Positions 1-7,966 of a stretch of 28,463 nt of DNA are shown here, one piece after another; the stretch's first letter is position 1; every line of letters starts with the position of its first letter. Both the position numbers and the translations under genes were made by a program. Location: assembly GCA_963658085.1 (NCBI GenBank), contig CAVKOU010000030.1:1-28463 (forward strand). Direction: 5' to 3'. The notes under the pieces were generated by a model, which was not told where the DNA came from, did no database searches, and saw only the letters and a list, made by a program, of their open reading frames with translations. Source of the DNA: CAKRJP01 sp963658085 (GTDB taxonomy: Bacteria > Bacillota > Clostridia > Lachnospirales > Lachnospiraceae).

Positions 1-2697
1 GGCAAGCCCCGGAGCATGATAGGTGATCTGAATGGTATGATCTCCTTCTGAAAGTTTACATCCTAAAAATGCGGTGTTCACTTTTTCGATAGTTATTTTT
101 TCCCCATCCACTTGAATATCAAAGAATTTATCATAAGGGATGGTTGTAATAAAATATCCGTCATTTTGCATTGTGATAGTTCCGGAGATTACGTTTCCTT
201 TCGTTGCTTTCCGGTTTAATTTAAACTCGGATTGGTACAGCGAAGTGTCAGGAAGTGTCCCGATATAACTTTCCACATCCGTAATCTGATAATGACCTTT
301 TCCAAAAGTGACCTTCACAGAATTTTGTTCCGCCGTTATTGGAACTGCATAAGTAAAGGTAGTATTCGCATTATAATAAATGTGATTTCTTGCACTTAAT
401 TTATTGCGTTCACCATTTACCCAGATGGTCAGGTCGTGGTTTGGATGCAGATTTTTTACATGAAATCTTAAAAATAAAACCTGTTCCTGTGATGCGGTAT
501 TTTGTGAGTTGCTTTGCTGTCTTCCGGAGTTGTTTTCGGAATCAAAACACAGATTGACAGAATGTGTTTTCCTGGACTTTATCTGATATCCGTTCTTTAT
601 TTCTGATAACCATCTATGGGGGTTAGAACCCGTAGTATCATTGCTTTTTTGAGATAGATACAGCTTGATATCTCGGATATCTGCACTGGCAGCAGAGTCA
701 TCATCCGTGTTTGGGTCTAAGATATTTTGATCTCCTGTATTTTTATTAAAAGCAACTTGGTTTACGATATTGCTTCCTGTGTCCTTTGCAGCATTGTCCT
801 CCTTGACGATTCCGTAGGATAACAATGCTGTCTGATTATAAGGAAATTCAAGTTTTTTATAGTCTTTTTCGGACAGTAACTGATCCGTACCGTAGGCGAT
901 GGGGGAGGCCGACGGATTTTGATACACTTTGAAATCCCCGTAGTCTTTGTAGAGGGTATATCCATTTAAAGTCTTTGTCGATACGATATATTTCTCTCCC
1001 ATAAACCGTTGATAAACCGGATTTTGTGAAGCGGATTGCATCAGATAATTGCGGTAAGGTTGCTCTATGTCGAAAATCTTTTGTCGAAATTTCTGATAAT
1101 CCGTGTTGTAGGAGGAACTATAAATAGACGAAATATTCTGCCGGATATCCCAGATTCTGTTTAAGTCGGCGGCATTTTCGCCGGAGGTACCCAGTTGTGA
1201 GATGCGATAATAGCCGGTGTCTGTATCAAGAATATCGGAAATTGCCTGGCCGATGGAAGAATCGGTTACCTTTGCATAAAAATCTGTAGTTGTCACATTT
1301 CCCTTTTGACTTGCATAGATGCTTCCGAAGATGGCTAAAAAAAGGATTATAGGGAAGGTCAACAGAAAACTGCGACTTGACGCCTTTGAAATCCATAAAA
1401 GAAGATATACAACAAGGGTAATTACAGCATCCAGTAAAATAAATTTCCAGTTTTTTTCCAGCAGCTTGTTTTCGTGACGCAACAGGACGATGCAACAAAT
1501 AGTCAGCAGATACGGAATGATACCGAACTTGGTGAAACCAAAAGATTCATCCAGAGATTTTAAATAATTTGCGATCATATAACAAAGCAGCGGCAAAAAT
1601 GGAATGAATGCTTTATAGCGCAGGTAAAGTCCGCCATTTAACAGATAGAGGAAAAATGGAATGGTCAGTACAAGTAAAACACTCCATGAGAGAAAACGTT
1701 CACTCCATTTGCGGTAGGCCAAGGATGCAAAAAGTACAGTCACAAGAAATGTTCCGAATCCAAGGCCATAGGGAGAGTATAAAAATCCCGAGAGATGGAG
1801 GCGGGGAAGTAGTAAGTTTAAGACCGTATATGTTCCTTTTGCAGAGGAAGTGCTATCAGCAGTACTTCGCCCAAATAAGGCATAAGCCGTTGGTATAAGG
1901 AGTATGCCACTTAGACAGATTGCAATGATAAAAGATGTTAAAAAATGCATTCCGTCAATCAAAAAGTTTCGGAAAGTAAGCTTCTGATGAGAGTATTCTA
2001 ATGCCTGCCCGTAGCGGTAGATTCCGTATAATACTAAAACTAACATGCCTCCGATACTGAAATAAAAACTGGTCATGATCATCAGGAAAAGAGTGACGAT
2101 CAGAGGGAATTGTTTGGAAAAAGGAAGCATTCGGTGCATTTTAAGAAAAGAAGCTTCCTCAAAGATATCCCGGAAATAGTGATCGACACTTAGGAAACCC
2201 AGAATCAGAAATGGCATATAATTTATGAACATGATCTGACTGAAGGACTGATGGATCACTGGCCCTGTCAGTAAAAATACAAATGCCGTAAAAAAACTGA
2301 TCTTTACCGAAAAATCCCTGGTGCGAAGCCAATGATATAAAAGTAGTGCGGAACTAAGCAGACAGCAAAAGGACATTCCCATTACATAGTCTGACATTTT
2401 TACAAAAGGAAGGGCATAGGAAGGCAAAAATAAAGGATTGAACAGTCCGTAGTATGCAAAATTATAGATGTTTTGTCCTCCACCGAGATTGGCGGCAAAT
2501 TCCGGAAACAATTTGCCGGTTTCGTAAAACTGCTGTCTGAAATAATCCGGAAAAACGCTGTGCTGGCTGATCCAGTCAACTTTTGATCCGAAGATTCCGT
2601 ATTTTGTGCAGAATAGATAGCAGAAAAATAGGGTAAGCAATATTAGTAATAAATAAGGGAGGAAGGTGACTTCCTTATGTTTTTGTATGTATTTCAT
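1..2697 (-). CDS. YfhO-family polytopic membrane protein (C-terminus beyond left edge)
   Basis: The minus-strand frame is open for all 899 codons from the ATG at 2697 to the window edge. An AAGGAGAGA ribosome site sits 4-5 bases before the start. The N-terminus has a Lys-rich start, a membrane helix at about residues 12-32, then a loop with GSKVDWISQH, as expected for YfhO proteins. About ten or more hydrophobic segments follow up to around residue 480, and then a long hydrophilic, probably extracytoplasmic, region. The visible end reads HAPGLA, resembling the conserved C-terminal YxPPGL-type motif that precedes the last helix, so only a short tail is probably missing. YfhO proteins are GT-C-like membrane proteins implicated in glycosylating lipoteichoic acid or other envelope polymers. 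That function is known from family members and is inferred here. The gene is transcribed away from its right-hand neighbour. Confidence 0.85.
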   Translation of the reverse strand, partial: MKYIQKHKEVTFLPYLLLILLTLFFCYLFCTKYGIFGSKVDWISQHSVFPDYFRQQFYETGKLFPEFAANLGGGQNIYNFAYYGLFNPLFLPSYALPFVKMSDYVMGMSFCCLLSSALLLYHWLRTRDFSVKISFFTAFVFLLTGPVIHQSFSQIMFINYMPFLILGFLSVDHYFRDIFEEASFLKMHRMLPFSKQFPLIVTLFLMIMTSFYFSIGGMLVLVLYGIYRYGQALEYSHQKLTFRNFLIDGMHFLTSFIIAICLSGILLIPTAYALFGRSTADSTSSAKGTYTVLNLLLPRLHLSGFLYSPYGLGFGTFLVTVLFASLAYRKWSERFLSWSVLLVLTIPFFLYLLNGGLYLRYKAFIPFLPLLCYMIANYLKSLDESFGFTKFGIIPYLLTICCIVLLRHENKLLEKNWKFILLDAVITLVVYLLLWISKASSRSFLLTFPIILFLAIFGSIYASQKGNVTTTDFYAKVTDSSIGQAISDILDTDTGYYRISQLGTSGENAADLNRIWDIRQNISSIYSSSYNTDYQKFRQKIFDIEQPYRNYLMQSASQNPVYQRFMGEKYIVSTKTLNGYTLYKDYGDFKVYQNPSASPIAYGTDQLLSEKDYKKLEFPYNQTALLSYGIVKEDNAAKDTGSNIVNQVAFNKNTGDQNILDPNTDDDSAASADIRDIKLYLSQKSNDTTGSNPHRWLSEIKNGYQIKSRKTHSVNLCFDSENNSGRQQSNSQNTASQEQVLFLRFHVKNLHPNHDLTIWVNGERNKLSARNHIYYNANTTFTYAVPITAEQNSVKVTFGKGHYQITDVESYIGTLPDTSLYQSEFKLNRKATKGNVISGTITMQNDGYFITTIPYDKFFDIQVDGEKITIEKVNTAFLGCKLSEGDHTIQITYHAPGLA

Positions 2698-2733
2698 GGA
2701 ATCTCTCCTTTATGCTTGCATTTGTGTTATATC

Positions 2734-2762
2734 TATATACAAGAGGGTACGTTCTCACACAA
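2734..2762 (-). promoter_or_regulatory. Candidate promoter of the yfhO-like gene
   Basis: On the minus strand a TTGTGT -35-like box (2757-2762) and a TATATA -10-like box (2734-2739) are separated by 17 bases, about 37 bases before the start codon. The match is moderate and the region is AT-rich, so this is a candidate only. Confidence 0.4.
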
Positions 2763-2827
2763 AATCAGATTTTAACACCAAATTCACAAGAAAAAACAAA
2801 AAAATTCTTAATAAATAATAAATATTT

Positions 2828-2857
2828 TTGATTGAATGAAAAACTTATATGTATAAT
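2828..2857 (+). promoter_or_regulatory. Candidate promoter of the 21-codon ORF and HD gene
   Basis: A perfect TATAAT -10 box lies at 2852-2857, with a TTGATT -35-like box at 2828-2833 and an 18-base spacer. It is 53 bases upstream of the first start codon, and no terminator is seen between them. Confidence 0.55.
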
Positions 2858-2910
2858 GAGAAGGTACACTACGGAGAGTATCATCGCGAAATAAGAAAGG
2901 AGCATTTATT

Positions 2911-2976
2911 ATGGCAACAATTAATACAGGCATAGTAGTACATGCTCTGATAAGAGATTGGTTGAGTAAAGAATGA
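2911..2976 (+). CDS. 21-residue ORF, possible leader peptide
   Basis: A short ORF of 21 codons (begins MATINTGIVV, ends WLSKE) starts 8 bases after a good AAGGAG ribosome site, better than anything in front of the next gene. Its stop codon overlaps the next start in an ATGA arrangement (2973-2976), the usual geometry for translational coupling. The peptide has no recognised family. It may act only to load ribosomes onto the HD-domain gene. It could also be the displaced N-terminus of that gene if a frameshift lies near 2973, although the HD protein looks complete without it. Confidence 0.5.
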   Translation: MATINTGIVVHALIRDWLSKE

Positions 2977-3455
2977 CAATGAAAATATGCAAATGGAAGA
3001 AACGAATGAGAACGAATAGAGAAATGTACGAAATACTTTCTGTCGTGCAGCAGGACTATAATGTTCAGAAAATGAAAAGATATATTCAGCACGGGAGAGT
3101 TTCTACCTATGAGCACTGTGAAAACGTGGCAAGGCTAAGTTATAAGATAGATCGGATGTTTTCTCTGCGGTCGGATCTGCGAGTGCTTTTGTTAGGTGCG
3201 ATGCTTCATGATTTTTATCTTTATGACTGGCATAAAAAAGATGATGGAAGTCACCGTTTTCATGGGTTCAGACATGCGAAGATCGCAAGCATGAATGCGA
3301 AAAGATATTATAAGGTGAACGATAGAATCAGCCATGTGATCTACTGCCATATGTGGCCCCTGAATCCGGAACGGATTCCAATGTCAAGAGAGGCATGGAT
3401 TGTTTGTTTTGCAGATAAAGCCATGTCCTTTTATGAGACGTGCTTTATGAGATAA
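2973..3455 (+). CDS. HD-domain phosphohydrolase-like protein
   Basis: This 160-residue protein has the metal-binding pattern of the HD superfamily: His48 in YEHCENVARL, the HD doublet His79-Asp80 in AMLHDFYLYDWH, and further histidines in RFHGFRHAK and in VIYCHMW before FADKA. HD proteins hydrolyse phosphate esters of nucleotides or other small molecules; the substrate here is unknown. The basic N-terminus (several Lys/Arg in residues 4-15) is unusual, and ATG codons at 2979 or 3006 could be the true start. The chosen start overlaps the preceding 21-codon ORF and has no strong ribosome site of its own, which suggests coupled translation. Confidence 0.75.
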   Translation: MTMKICKWKKRMRTNREMYEILSVVQQDYNVQKMKRYIQHGRVSTYEHCENVARLSYKIDRMFSLRSDLRVLLLGAMLHDFYLYDWHKKDDGSHRFHGFRHAKIASMNAKRYYKVNDRISHVIYCHMWPLNPERIPMSREAWIVCFADKAMSFYETCFMR

Positions 3456-3630
3456 ATACATGGGATATGTATAAGGCGAATGCATGAAATTAATGCACCA
3501 AATAAATAATAAGAGGATGATGACTGACCATGGTCTCCTTTATAAAAGCAAGAAAAACCACAATAAAAACCAGGAAATGAAAGTTGGTGCGTGAAATAAC
3601 ATAATAAAATAAAGTTGTTAACATATTGGT
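3456..3630 (+). other. Non-coding spacer after the HD gene
   Basis: No convincing gene is seen. A short inverted repeat (GCACCAA near 3494 and TTGGTGC near 3583) spans about 90 bases but is too far apart and too AT-flanked to call a terminator. Short ORFs here, such as one from about 3518, lack usable ribosome sites. Confidence 0.4.
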
Positions 3631-3659
3631 TTGACAAACAAAAATTAGCCAAGTATAAT
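3631..3659 (+). promoter_or_regulatory. Perfect sigma-A promoter upstream of the opp operon
   Basis: TTGACA (3631-3636) and TATAAT (3654-3659) are exact consensus boxes with the ideal 17-base spacer, preceded by an AT-rich stretch. Transcription should start near 3666. It would meet an intrinsic terminator within about 15 bases and reach oppB only by readthrough. Confidence 0.85.
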
Positions 3660-3679
3660 CACAGGCATATTAAAGGCGA

Positions 3680-3712
3680 CGGAGCATAACAAAAAGTTAT
3701 GTTCCGTTTTTT
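3680..3712 (+). terminator. Intrinsic terminator just after the 3631 promoter
   Basis: An 11-bp perfect stem (3680-3690 with 3696-3706) closes an AAAAA loop and is followed by six T (3707-3712). It can end the HD-gene transcript. It also lies directly downstream of the consensus promoter, so it could act as an attenuator for opp or as the 3' end of a transcript of roughly 47 bases. Confidence 0.8.
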
Positions 3713-3733
3713 GTTTAGAAAGTTCAAATGCAA

Positions 3734-3767
3734 AGAGGCATAGCTACAGAAAGTTGTAGCTATGCCT
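3734..3767 (+). repeat. 34-bp palindromic hairpin repeat, copy 1 (before oppB)
   Basis: A 13-bp perfect stem (3736-3748 with 3755-3767) with a 6-base loop is followed by four T. The same 34 bases occur at 9665-9698 after oppA, with weaker similarity continuing about 12 bases on the right side. It could act as a second terminator or RNA processing or stability element in the opp leader. Confidence 0.85.
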
Positions 3768-3814
3768 TTTCGCATTTCACCTTCTTTGCAAAGTACGTAT
3801 AGGGAGGGATTCTT

Positions 3815-4744
3815 GTGAAAAAGTATATTGCGAAAAGAGTCTTTGTTTCGATTGTTACGATTCTGATCATTCTATTGCTTCTCTTTTGCATGCTTCAGTT
3901 TATGCCGGGTTCACCATTCAATGATGAAAAGCTGTCGGAGGCTCAGGTACAGGTGCTGAATCAGAAATATGGATTGGATCAGCCCATAGTCGTTCAGTTT
4001 GTAAATTATGTTAAAAATGTCTTGCAGGGGGACTTTGGCGTATCCTACAGTATTTCGAAAAATACGGATATTTCCAAACTTTTGAATACAAGACTTCCCG
4101 TTAGTTTCCGAATTGGAGGTCAGGCAGTGGTGTTAGGAGCGATTGTTGGAATTCTTCTTGGAATCGCCGCAGCCTTAAAAAGCGGAACCTGGATTGATTC
4201 TATTTGTACGATTATTTCGGTATTGGGTGTCAGTCTTCCGTCGTATGTATTTGCGCTGGCTATGGCATATTTCCTGGGATATCGGGCGAATGTGTTCCCA
4301 TTGCTTTACAATTCGGCAGAGACCTTTGCATCCTCGGTGATGCCAACCATCGCTCTTGCAATGTTTTCTGTTGCTACGGTGGCCAGGTTTACAAGGACAG
4401 AACTCCTTGAGGTGTTGGACAGTGATTACATGCTTCTTGCAGAGAGTAAAGGAATCACAGGAAGAACACTGATTGTTCGACATGCGCTGCGTAATGCACT
4501 GATTCCGATTATTACGGTCCTTGCACCGTTGGTGGTAGATTTAATGATCGGTTCTCTGGTTATTGAAAAGATTTTCTCTATACCGGGAATCGGAAGTTTG
4601 ATGGTAACGGCAATACAGTCCAATGATTACAATGTGACCATAACCATTGCATTTATCTATAGTGCGATGTACATCGTTCTGATGCTGGTAGTGGATATTC
4701 TTTATGGTGTGATCGATCCGAGAATCAGACTTGCAAAAGAATAG
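3815..4744 (+). CDS. oppB: Oligopeptide ABC transporter permease OppB
   Basis: This 309-residue inner-membrane permease starts at a GTG preceded by an AGGGAGGG ribosome site. It has an N-terminal signal-anchor helix (residues about 10-30), the MPGSPF motif after it typical of OppB/DppB, and five further helices. The cytoplasmic coupling loop carries the permease EAA-like motif (AESKG...RHALRNALIP, about residues 208-230), which docks onto the ATPases. The C-terminus reads YGVIDPRIRLA, also family-typical. It pairs with OppC to form the peptide channel. It is the first gene of a five-gene operon; the stop overlaps the ribosome site of oppC. Whether the substrate is oligo- or dipeptide cannot be told. 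Confidence 0.93.
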   Translation: MKKYIAKRVFVSIVTILIILLLLFCMLQFMPGSPFNDEKLSEAQVQVLNQKYGLDQPIVVQFVNYVKNVLQGDFGVSYSISKNTDISKLLNTRLPVSFRIGGQAVVLGAIVGILLGIAAALKSGTWIDSICTIISVLGVSLPSYVFALAMAYFLGYRANVFPLLYNSAETFASSVMPTIALAMFSVATVARFTRTELLEVLDSDYMLLAESKGITGRTLIVRHALRNALIPIITVLAPLVVDLMIGSLVIEKIFSIPGIGSLMVTAIQSNDYNVTITIAFIYSAMYIVLMLVVDILYGVIDPRIRLAKE

Positions 4745-4757
4745 GAGGCGACAGAAG

Positions 4758-5861
4758 ATGTGGAGAAATAAAAATATACAACCAGTAAATGTTGCCATGG
4801 CAGCAGTGCCGGTTACAGATGTTGAAGAATATTTAAAAGGGATTCAGTTTCGGGAGGATGATTTTGAATTTCAGCATATGAACGAAGACCTGATTGATAC
4901 AAACTTTGCCAGTCAGAGCTTCTGGAAGGATGCCTTCGTAAGATTTAAGAAAAACAAAGGTGCTGTAATTAGTTTCTTTTGCATTCTTTTGATTATTCTT
5001 TTGGCCATTGTTGGGCCGCATATGACATCTTATACCTATGCGACTCAGGATATAAAAAATCAGAATTTGGCTCCGAGGGTTCCCGGACTTGAAAAGCTGG
5101 GAATTCTGGATGGTAGTGAGACGGTAAAAGTCTCCGGTGTGGCAAAGCAGATCAATAAATATATAAGTGACAAGAAAACAGATGTGTACTACTGGTTTGG
5201 AAGCGATTCTCTTGGACGAGACATTTGGACAAGAACATGGACCGGAACCAGAATTAGTTTGTATATTGCAGTAGTTGCAGTGCTGGTGGATATGCTTTTT
5301 GGTCTCAGCTATGGACTGATCTCGGGATACTTTGGTGGAAAAGTGGACATGGTTATGCAGAGAATTGTGGAAATCGTAAACAGTATCCCTACATTGGTAG
5401 TAGTTACTCTGATGATGCTGGTGTTAAGCCCTGGCCTTACATCCATTACCGTGGCTTTGATTGTTACCGGATGGATCGGAATGAGTAGAATTGCAAGAGC
5501 GGAAATGCTGAAATTAAAGGAACGGGAATTTGTATTGGCATCAAGAACTTTGGGAGCAGGAAGTTTCCGAATTATCTTTAGTGAAATTTTTCCGAATATT
5601 TTTGGGCCGGTGATTACACAGACCATGTTTTCTATTCCCCATGCGATTTTTACAGAAGCCTTTTTGGCTTTTATCGGACTTGGAGTTCCCAGTCCATTGG
5701 CATCCCTTGGAACTATGATTTCTGACGGATATAAGAATTTTACAACCCATCCGTATCAGATCATTTATCCTTTGATTGTTATGTCTCTTCTGATGCTTAG
5801 CTTTACGCTTTTGGCAGACGGTCTTAGAGAAGCGTTAGATCCAAAGATGAAAGAAATGTAG
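4758..5861 (+). CDS. oppC: Oligopeptide ABC transporter permease OppC
   Basis: This is the second permease, 367 residues from the ATG at 4758, chosen because AGGAGG lies 9 bases before it. A longer in-frame reading from 4731 would overlap oppB and has no ribosome site. A long hydrophilic cytoplasmic N-terminus (about 68 residues) precedes the first helix. Next come an extracytoplasmic loop of about 80 residues and the family motif FGSDSLGRDIWTR, then five helices. The EAA coupling loop is at LASRTLGAGSFRII. The C-terminus (LLADGLREALDPKMK) is typical of OppC/DppC. It forms the heterodimeric pore with OppB. Confidence 0.93.
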   Translation: MWRNKNIQPVNVAMAAVPVTDVEEYLKGIQFREDDFEFQHMNEDLIDTNFASQSFWKDAFVRFKKNKGAVISFFCILLIILLAIVGPHMTSYTYATQDIKNQNLAPRVPGLEKLGILDGSETVKVSGVAKQINKYISDKKTDVYYWFGSDSLGRDIWTRTWTGTRISLYIAVVAVLVDMLFGLSYGLISGYFGGKVDMVMQRIVEIVNSIPTLVVVTLMMLVLSPGLTSITVALIVTGWIGMSRIARAEMLKLKEREFVLASRTLGAGSFRIIFSEIFPNIFGPVITQTMFSIPHAIFTEAFLAFIGLGVPSPLASLGTMISDGYKNFTTHPYQIIYPLIVMSLLMLSFTLLADGLREALDPKMKEM

Positions 5862-5873
5862 GAGGGATGAAAA

Positions 5874-6950
5874 ATGGCTGAACGTGAAAAAATATTAGAG
5901 GTTCGAGATCTCTCTATATCATTTAAAACAACAGCAGGAAATGTGAATGCTATCCGCGGTGTGAACTTAGATTTATACCGAGGGGAGACGGTTGCTATTG
6001 TTGGAGAGTCAGGTTCCGGAAAGTCGGTGACGGCAAAAGCGGCTATGGGAATCCTGGCAAAAAACGGACAGATTAACAGTGGATCCATCAAATTTACTTA
6101 TACAAGAGAAGATGGAGAAAAAGTCAGTTGCGATATCCTAAAAATGAAGAAGAAAGAAATTCGTGAACATATCAACGGAAAAAGAATTGCAATGGTCTTT
6201 CAGGATCCAATGACTTCTCTAAACCCTCTGATGACTATTGGAAAACAGATTATGGAAGGCATGATCTGGCACTATAAGACACCGAAGGAAGAGGCCTATA
6301 AAAAGGCGGTGGAATTGCTTGAGTTGGTAGGAATTACAGATGCCGAAAAGAGGATGAAAAATTATCCTCATCAGCTTTCCGGAGGAATGCGCCAGAGAGT
6401 GGTGATCGCAATTGCCCTGGCCTGTAATCCGGAACTGTTAATCTGTGATGAACCAACAACTGCATTGGACGTAACGATTCAGGCAAAAATCTTGGAGTTG
6501 ATTCGAAGTATTCAGGAGAAGACAGGAATTTCTGTTATTTACATCACCCATGATCTGGGAGTTGTCGCAAAGGTCGCGGATTATGTAAACGTTATGTATG
6601 CAGGGAAAATTGTTGAAAAGGGAAGTATTGATGAAATATTTTATGATCCGAAACATCCGTATACCTGGGGACTGTTATCAGCAATGCCGGATCTGAATAC
6701 TGCAGACAGCAGACTTTTCACTATACCGGGAAGCCCGCCTAACTTACAAAAGCCGGTACAGGGAGATGCATTTGCACCTCGAAATAAATATGCTCTTAAG
6801 ATTGACTCGCGGGTAGAACCACCAATGTTTAAAATCAGTGATTCGCATTTTGCAGCCACGTGGCTGCTGCATCCTAAGGCGCCGAAGGTAGAGATGCCGG
6901 AGGAATTAAAGAAAAGGATCACTCGGATGAAGGAGGAAGCGGCAGTATGA
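5874..6950 (+). CDS. oppD: Oligopeptide ABC transporter ATPase OppD
   Basis: This cytoplasmic ATPase has 358 residues and starts 7 bases after AGGAGGG. Walker A is GESGSGKS (residues 44-51), the ABC signature is LSGGMRQR (from 168), Walker B is LLICDEP with Asp192-Glu193, and the H-loop is in ITHDLGVV. The C-terminal oligopeptide/dipeptide extension is present (PGSPPNL, FAPRNKYALKI). However, the cysteines many OppD/DppD proteins carry there, which can hold a 4Fe-4S cluster, are absent: Asp/Asn/Asp and Ala stand in their usual places. It energises peptide import with OppF. The stop overlaps the oppF start (ATGA), so the two are probably translated in step. Confidence 0.94.
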   Translation: MAEREKILEVRDLSISFKTTAGNVNAIRGVNLDLYRGETVAIVGESGSGKSVTAKAAMGILAKNGQINSGSIKFTYTREDGEKVSCDILKMKKKEIREHINGKRIAMVFQDPMTSLNPLMTIGKQIMEGMIWHYKTPKEEAYKKAVELLELVGITDAEKRMKNYPHQLSGGMRQRVVIAIALACNPELLICDEPTTALDVTIQAKILELIRSIQEKTGISVIYITHDLGVVAKVADYVNVMYAGKIVEKGSIDEIFYDPKHPYTWGLLSAMPDLNTADSRLFTIPGSPPNLQKPVQGDAFAPRNKYALKIDSRVEPPMFKISDSHFAATWLLHPKAPKVEMPEELKKRITRMKEEAAV

Positions 6951-7882
6951 CAGAGGTAAAAAGAGAGCCACTTCTGAAAGTAGAAGGGCTGAAACAATAT
7001 TTTAAGGTAAATAAAAAGTTTACCGTAAAAGCTGTAGATGATGTGAGCTTCGAGATTTATCCGGGAGAGACCTATGGGCTCGTAGGAGAATCCGGATCTG
7101 GAAAATCAACCATTGGAAGATCCTGTATAAGACTTTATAAACCTACCGATGGAAAGATCACATTTGAAGGCATGGACTGTTCCGGAAGAATGTCCAAGGC
7201 AGATGAGAAAAGGCTAAGAGTGGACATGCAGATGATCTTTCAGGATCCTATGGAATGCTTGAATCCAAGAAAAAAAGTATCGGATATCATCGGCCAGGGA
7301 TTGGATATTCACCATATGTATCAAAATACGGATGAAAGAAATGAAAAAATTGCTGAAATCTTAAAAAAGGTTGGACTTACTCCGGAGCATGCAACCAGAT
7401 ATCCCCATCAATTTTCCGGAGGCCAGCGTCAGAGAGTAGGAATCGCAAGAGCTTTGGTGATGAATCCGAAACTGATCGTTGCGGATGAATGCATCTCCGC
7501 TCTTGACGTATCGATTCAGGCACAGGTGGTGAATCTGATGAAGGATATTCAGCAGGAAACCCAGACGGCATATTTGTTTATCGCCCACGACCTTTCTATG
7601 GTCAAATACATTTCCGATAGAATCGGAGTTCTTCATCTTGGACATTTGGTAGAGACGGGAACTACAGAGGAGATTTTTGAAAATCCGATTCATCCTTATA
7701 CCAAGAGTTTGATTTCAGCAATCCCCCAGCCAAATCCACAGGTGGAGAAGAATCGGACATCCCTGCATTATGATTATGAAACTAGTGGCATCGATTATAA
7801 CAAAGGGATCTTAAGAAAAGTAGAAGGAACACATTTTGTTCGGTCTACGGAGGAAGAATTTGATTCCTGGACATTACATTGA
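6947..7882 (+). CDS. oppF: Oligopeptide ABC transporter ATPase OppF
   Basis: This second ATPase has 311 residues. Walker A is GESGSGKST (47-55), the signature is FSGGQRQR, and Walker B is LIVADEC with Asp180-Glu181. A Cys follows the catalytic Glu where Pro is commonest; DEC variants are familiar in clostridial OppF. The D-loop SALDVS and H-loop IAHDLSMV are present. The C-terminal tail (about residues 265-311) holds the segments SGIDYNKG and VEGTHFV and lacks the Cys-rich motif, as in a clostridial OppF subgroup. It forms a heterodimer with OppD. The start codon overlaps the oppD stop by four bases. Confidence 0.93.
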   Translation: MTEVKREPLLKVEGLKQYFKVNKKFTVKAVDDVSFEIYPGETYGLVGESGSGKSTIGRSCIRLYKPTDGKITFEGMDCSGRMSKADEKRLRVDMQMIFQDPMECLNPRKKVSDIIGQGLDIHHMYQNTDERNEKIAEILKKVGLTPEHATRYPHQFSGGQRQRVGIARALVMNPKLIVADECISALDVSIQAQVVNLMKDIQQETQTAYLFIAHDLSMVKYISDRIGVLHLGHLVETGTTEEIFENPIHPYTKSLISAIPQPNPQVEKNRTSLHYDYETSGIDYNKGILRKVEGTHFVRSTEEEFDSWTLH

Positions 7883-7888
7883 TATCAG

Positions 7889-7936
7889 ACTTTCTTGTAA
7901 GGCTGTAGAATAATAGGCCATTGGAAATAAGAAAGT
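7889..7936 (+). other. Long-loop stem in the oppF-oppA spacer
   Basis: ACTTTCTT (7889-7896) can pair with AAGAAAGT (7929-7936) across a 32-base loop. There is no T tract, so it is not a terminator. It may protect the oppA part of the transcript, which is often more abundant than the permease part; this is inference. Confidence 0.35.
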
Positions 7937-7966
7937 TTCGATAAATATATTTTTGGAGGTAAGATT

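Noticed and set aside
3518..3595. 25-codon ORF after the HD gene
   Set aside because: The AGAGG before it is too close to the start to act as a ribosome site, and the composition is Lys/Asn-rich spacer-like.
4175..4483. Long antisense ORFs inside oppB and similar ORFs opposite other genes (for example 10128-10856, 11211-11816, 16848-17516, 22621-23139)
   Set aside because: These are minus-strand shadows of confident plus-strand genes, without ribosome sites or recognisable domains.
4731..4757. Longer OppC start overlapping oppB
   Set aside because: It lacks a ribosome site, while AGGAGG sits 9 bases before the ATG at 4758.
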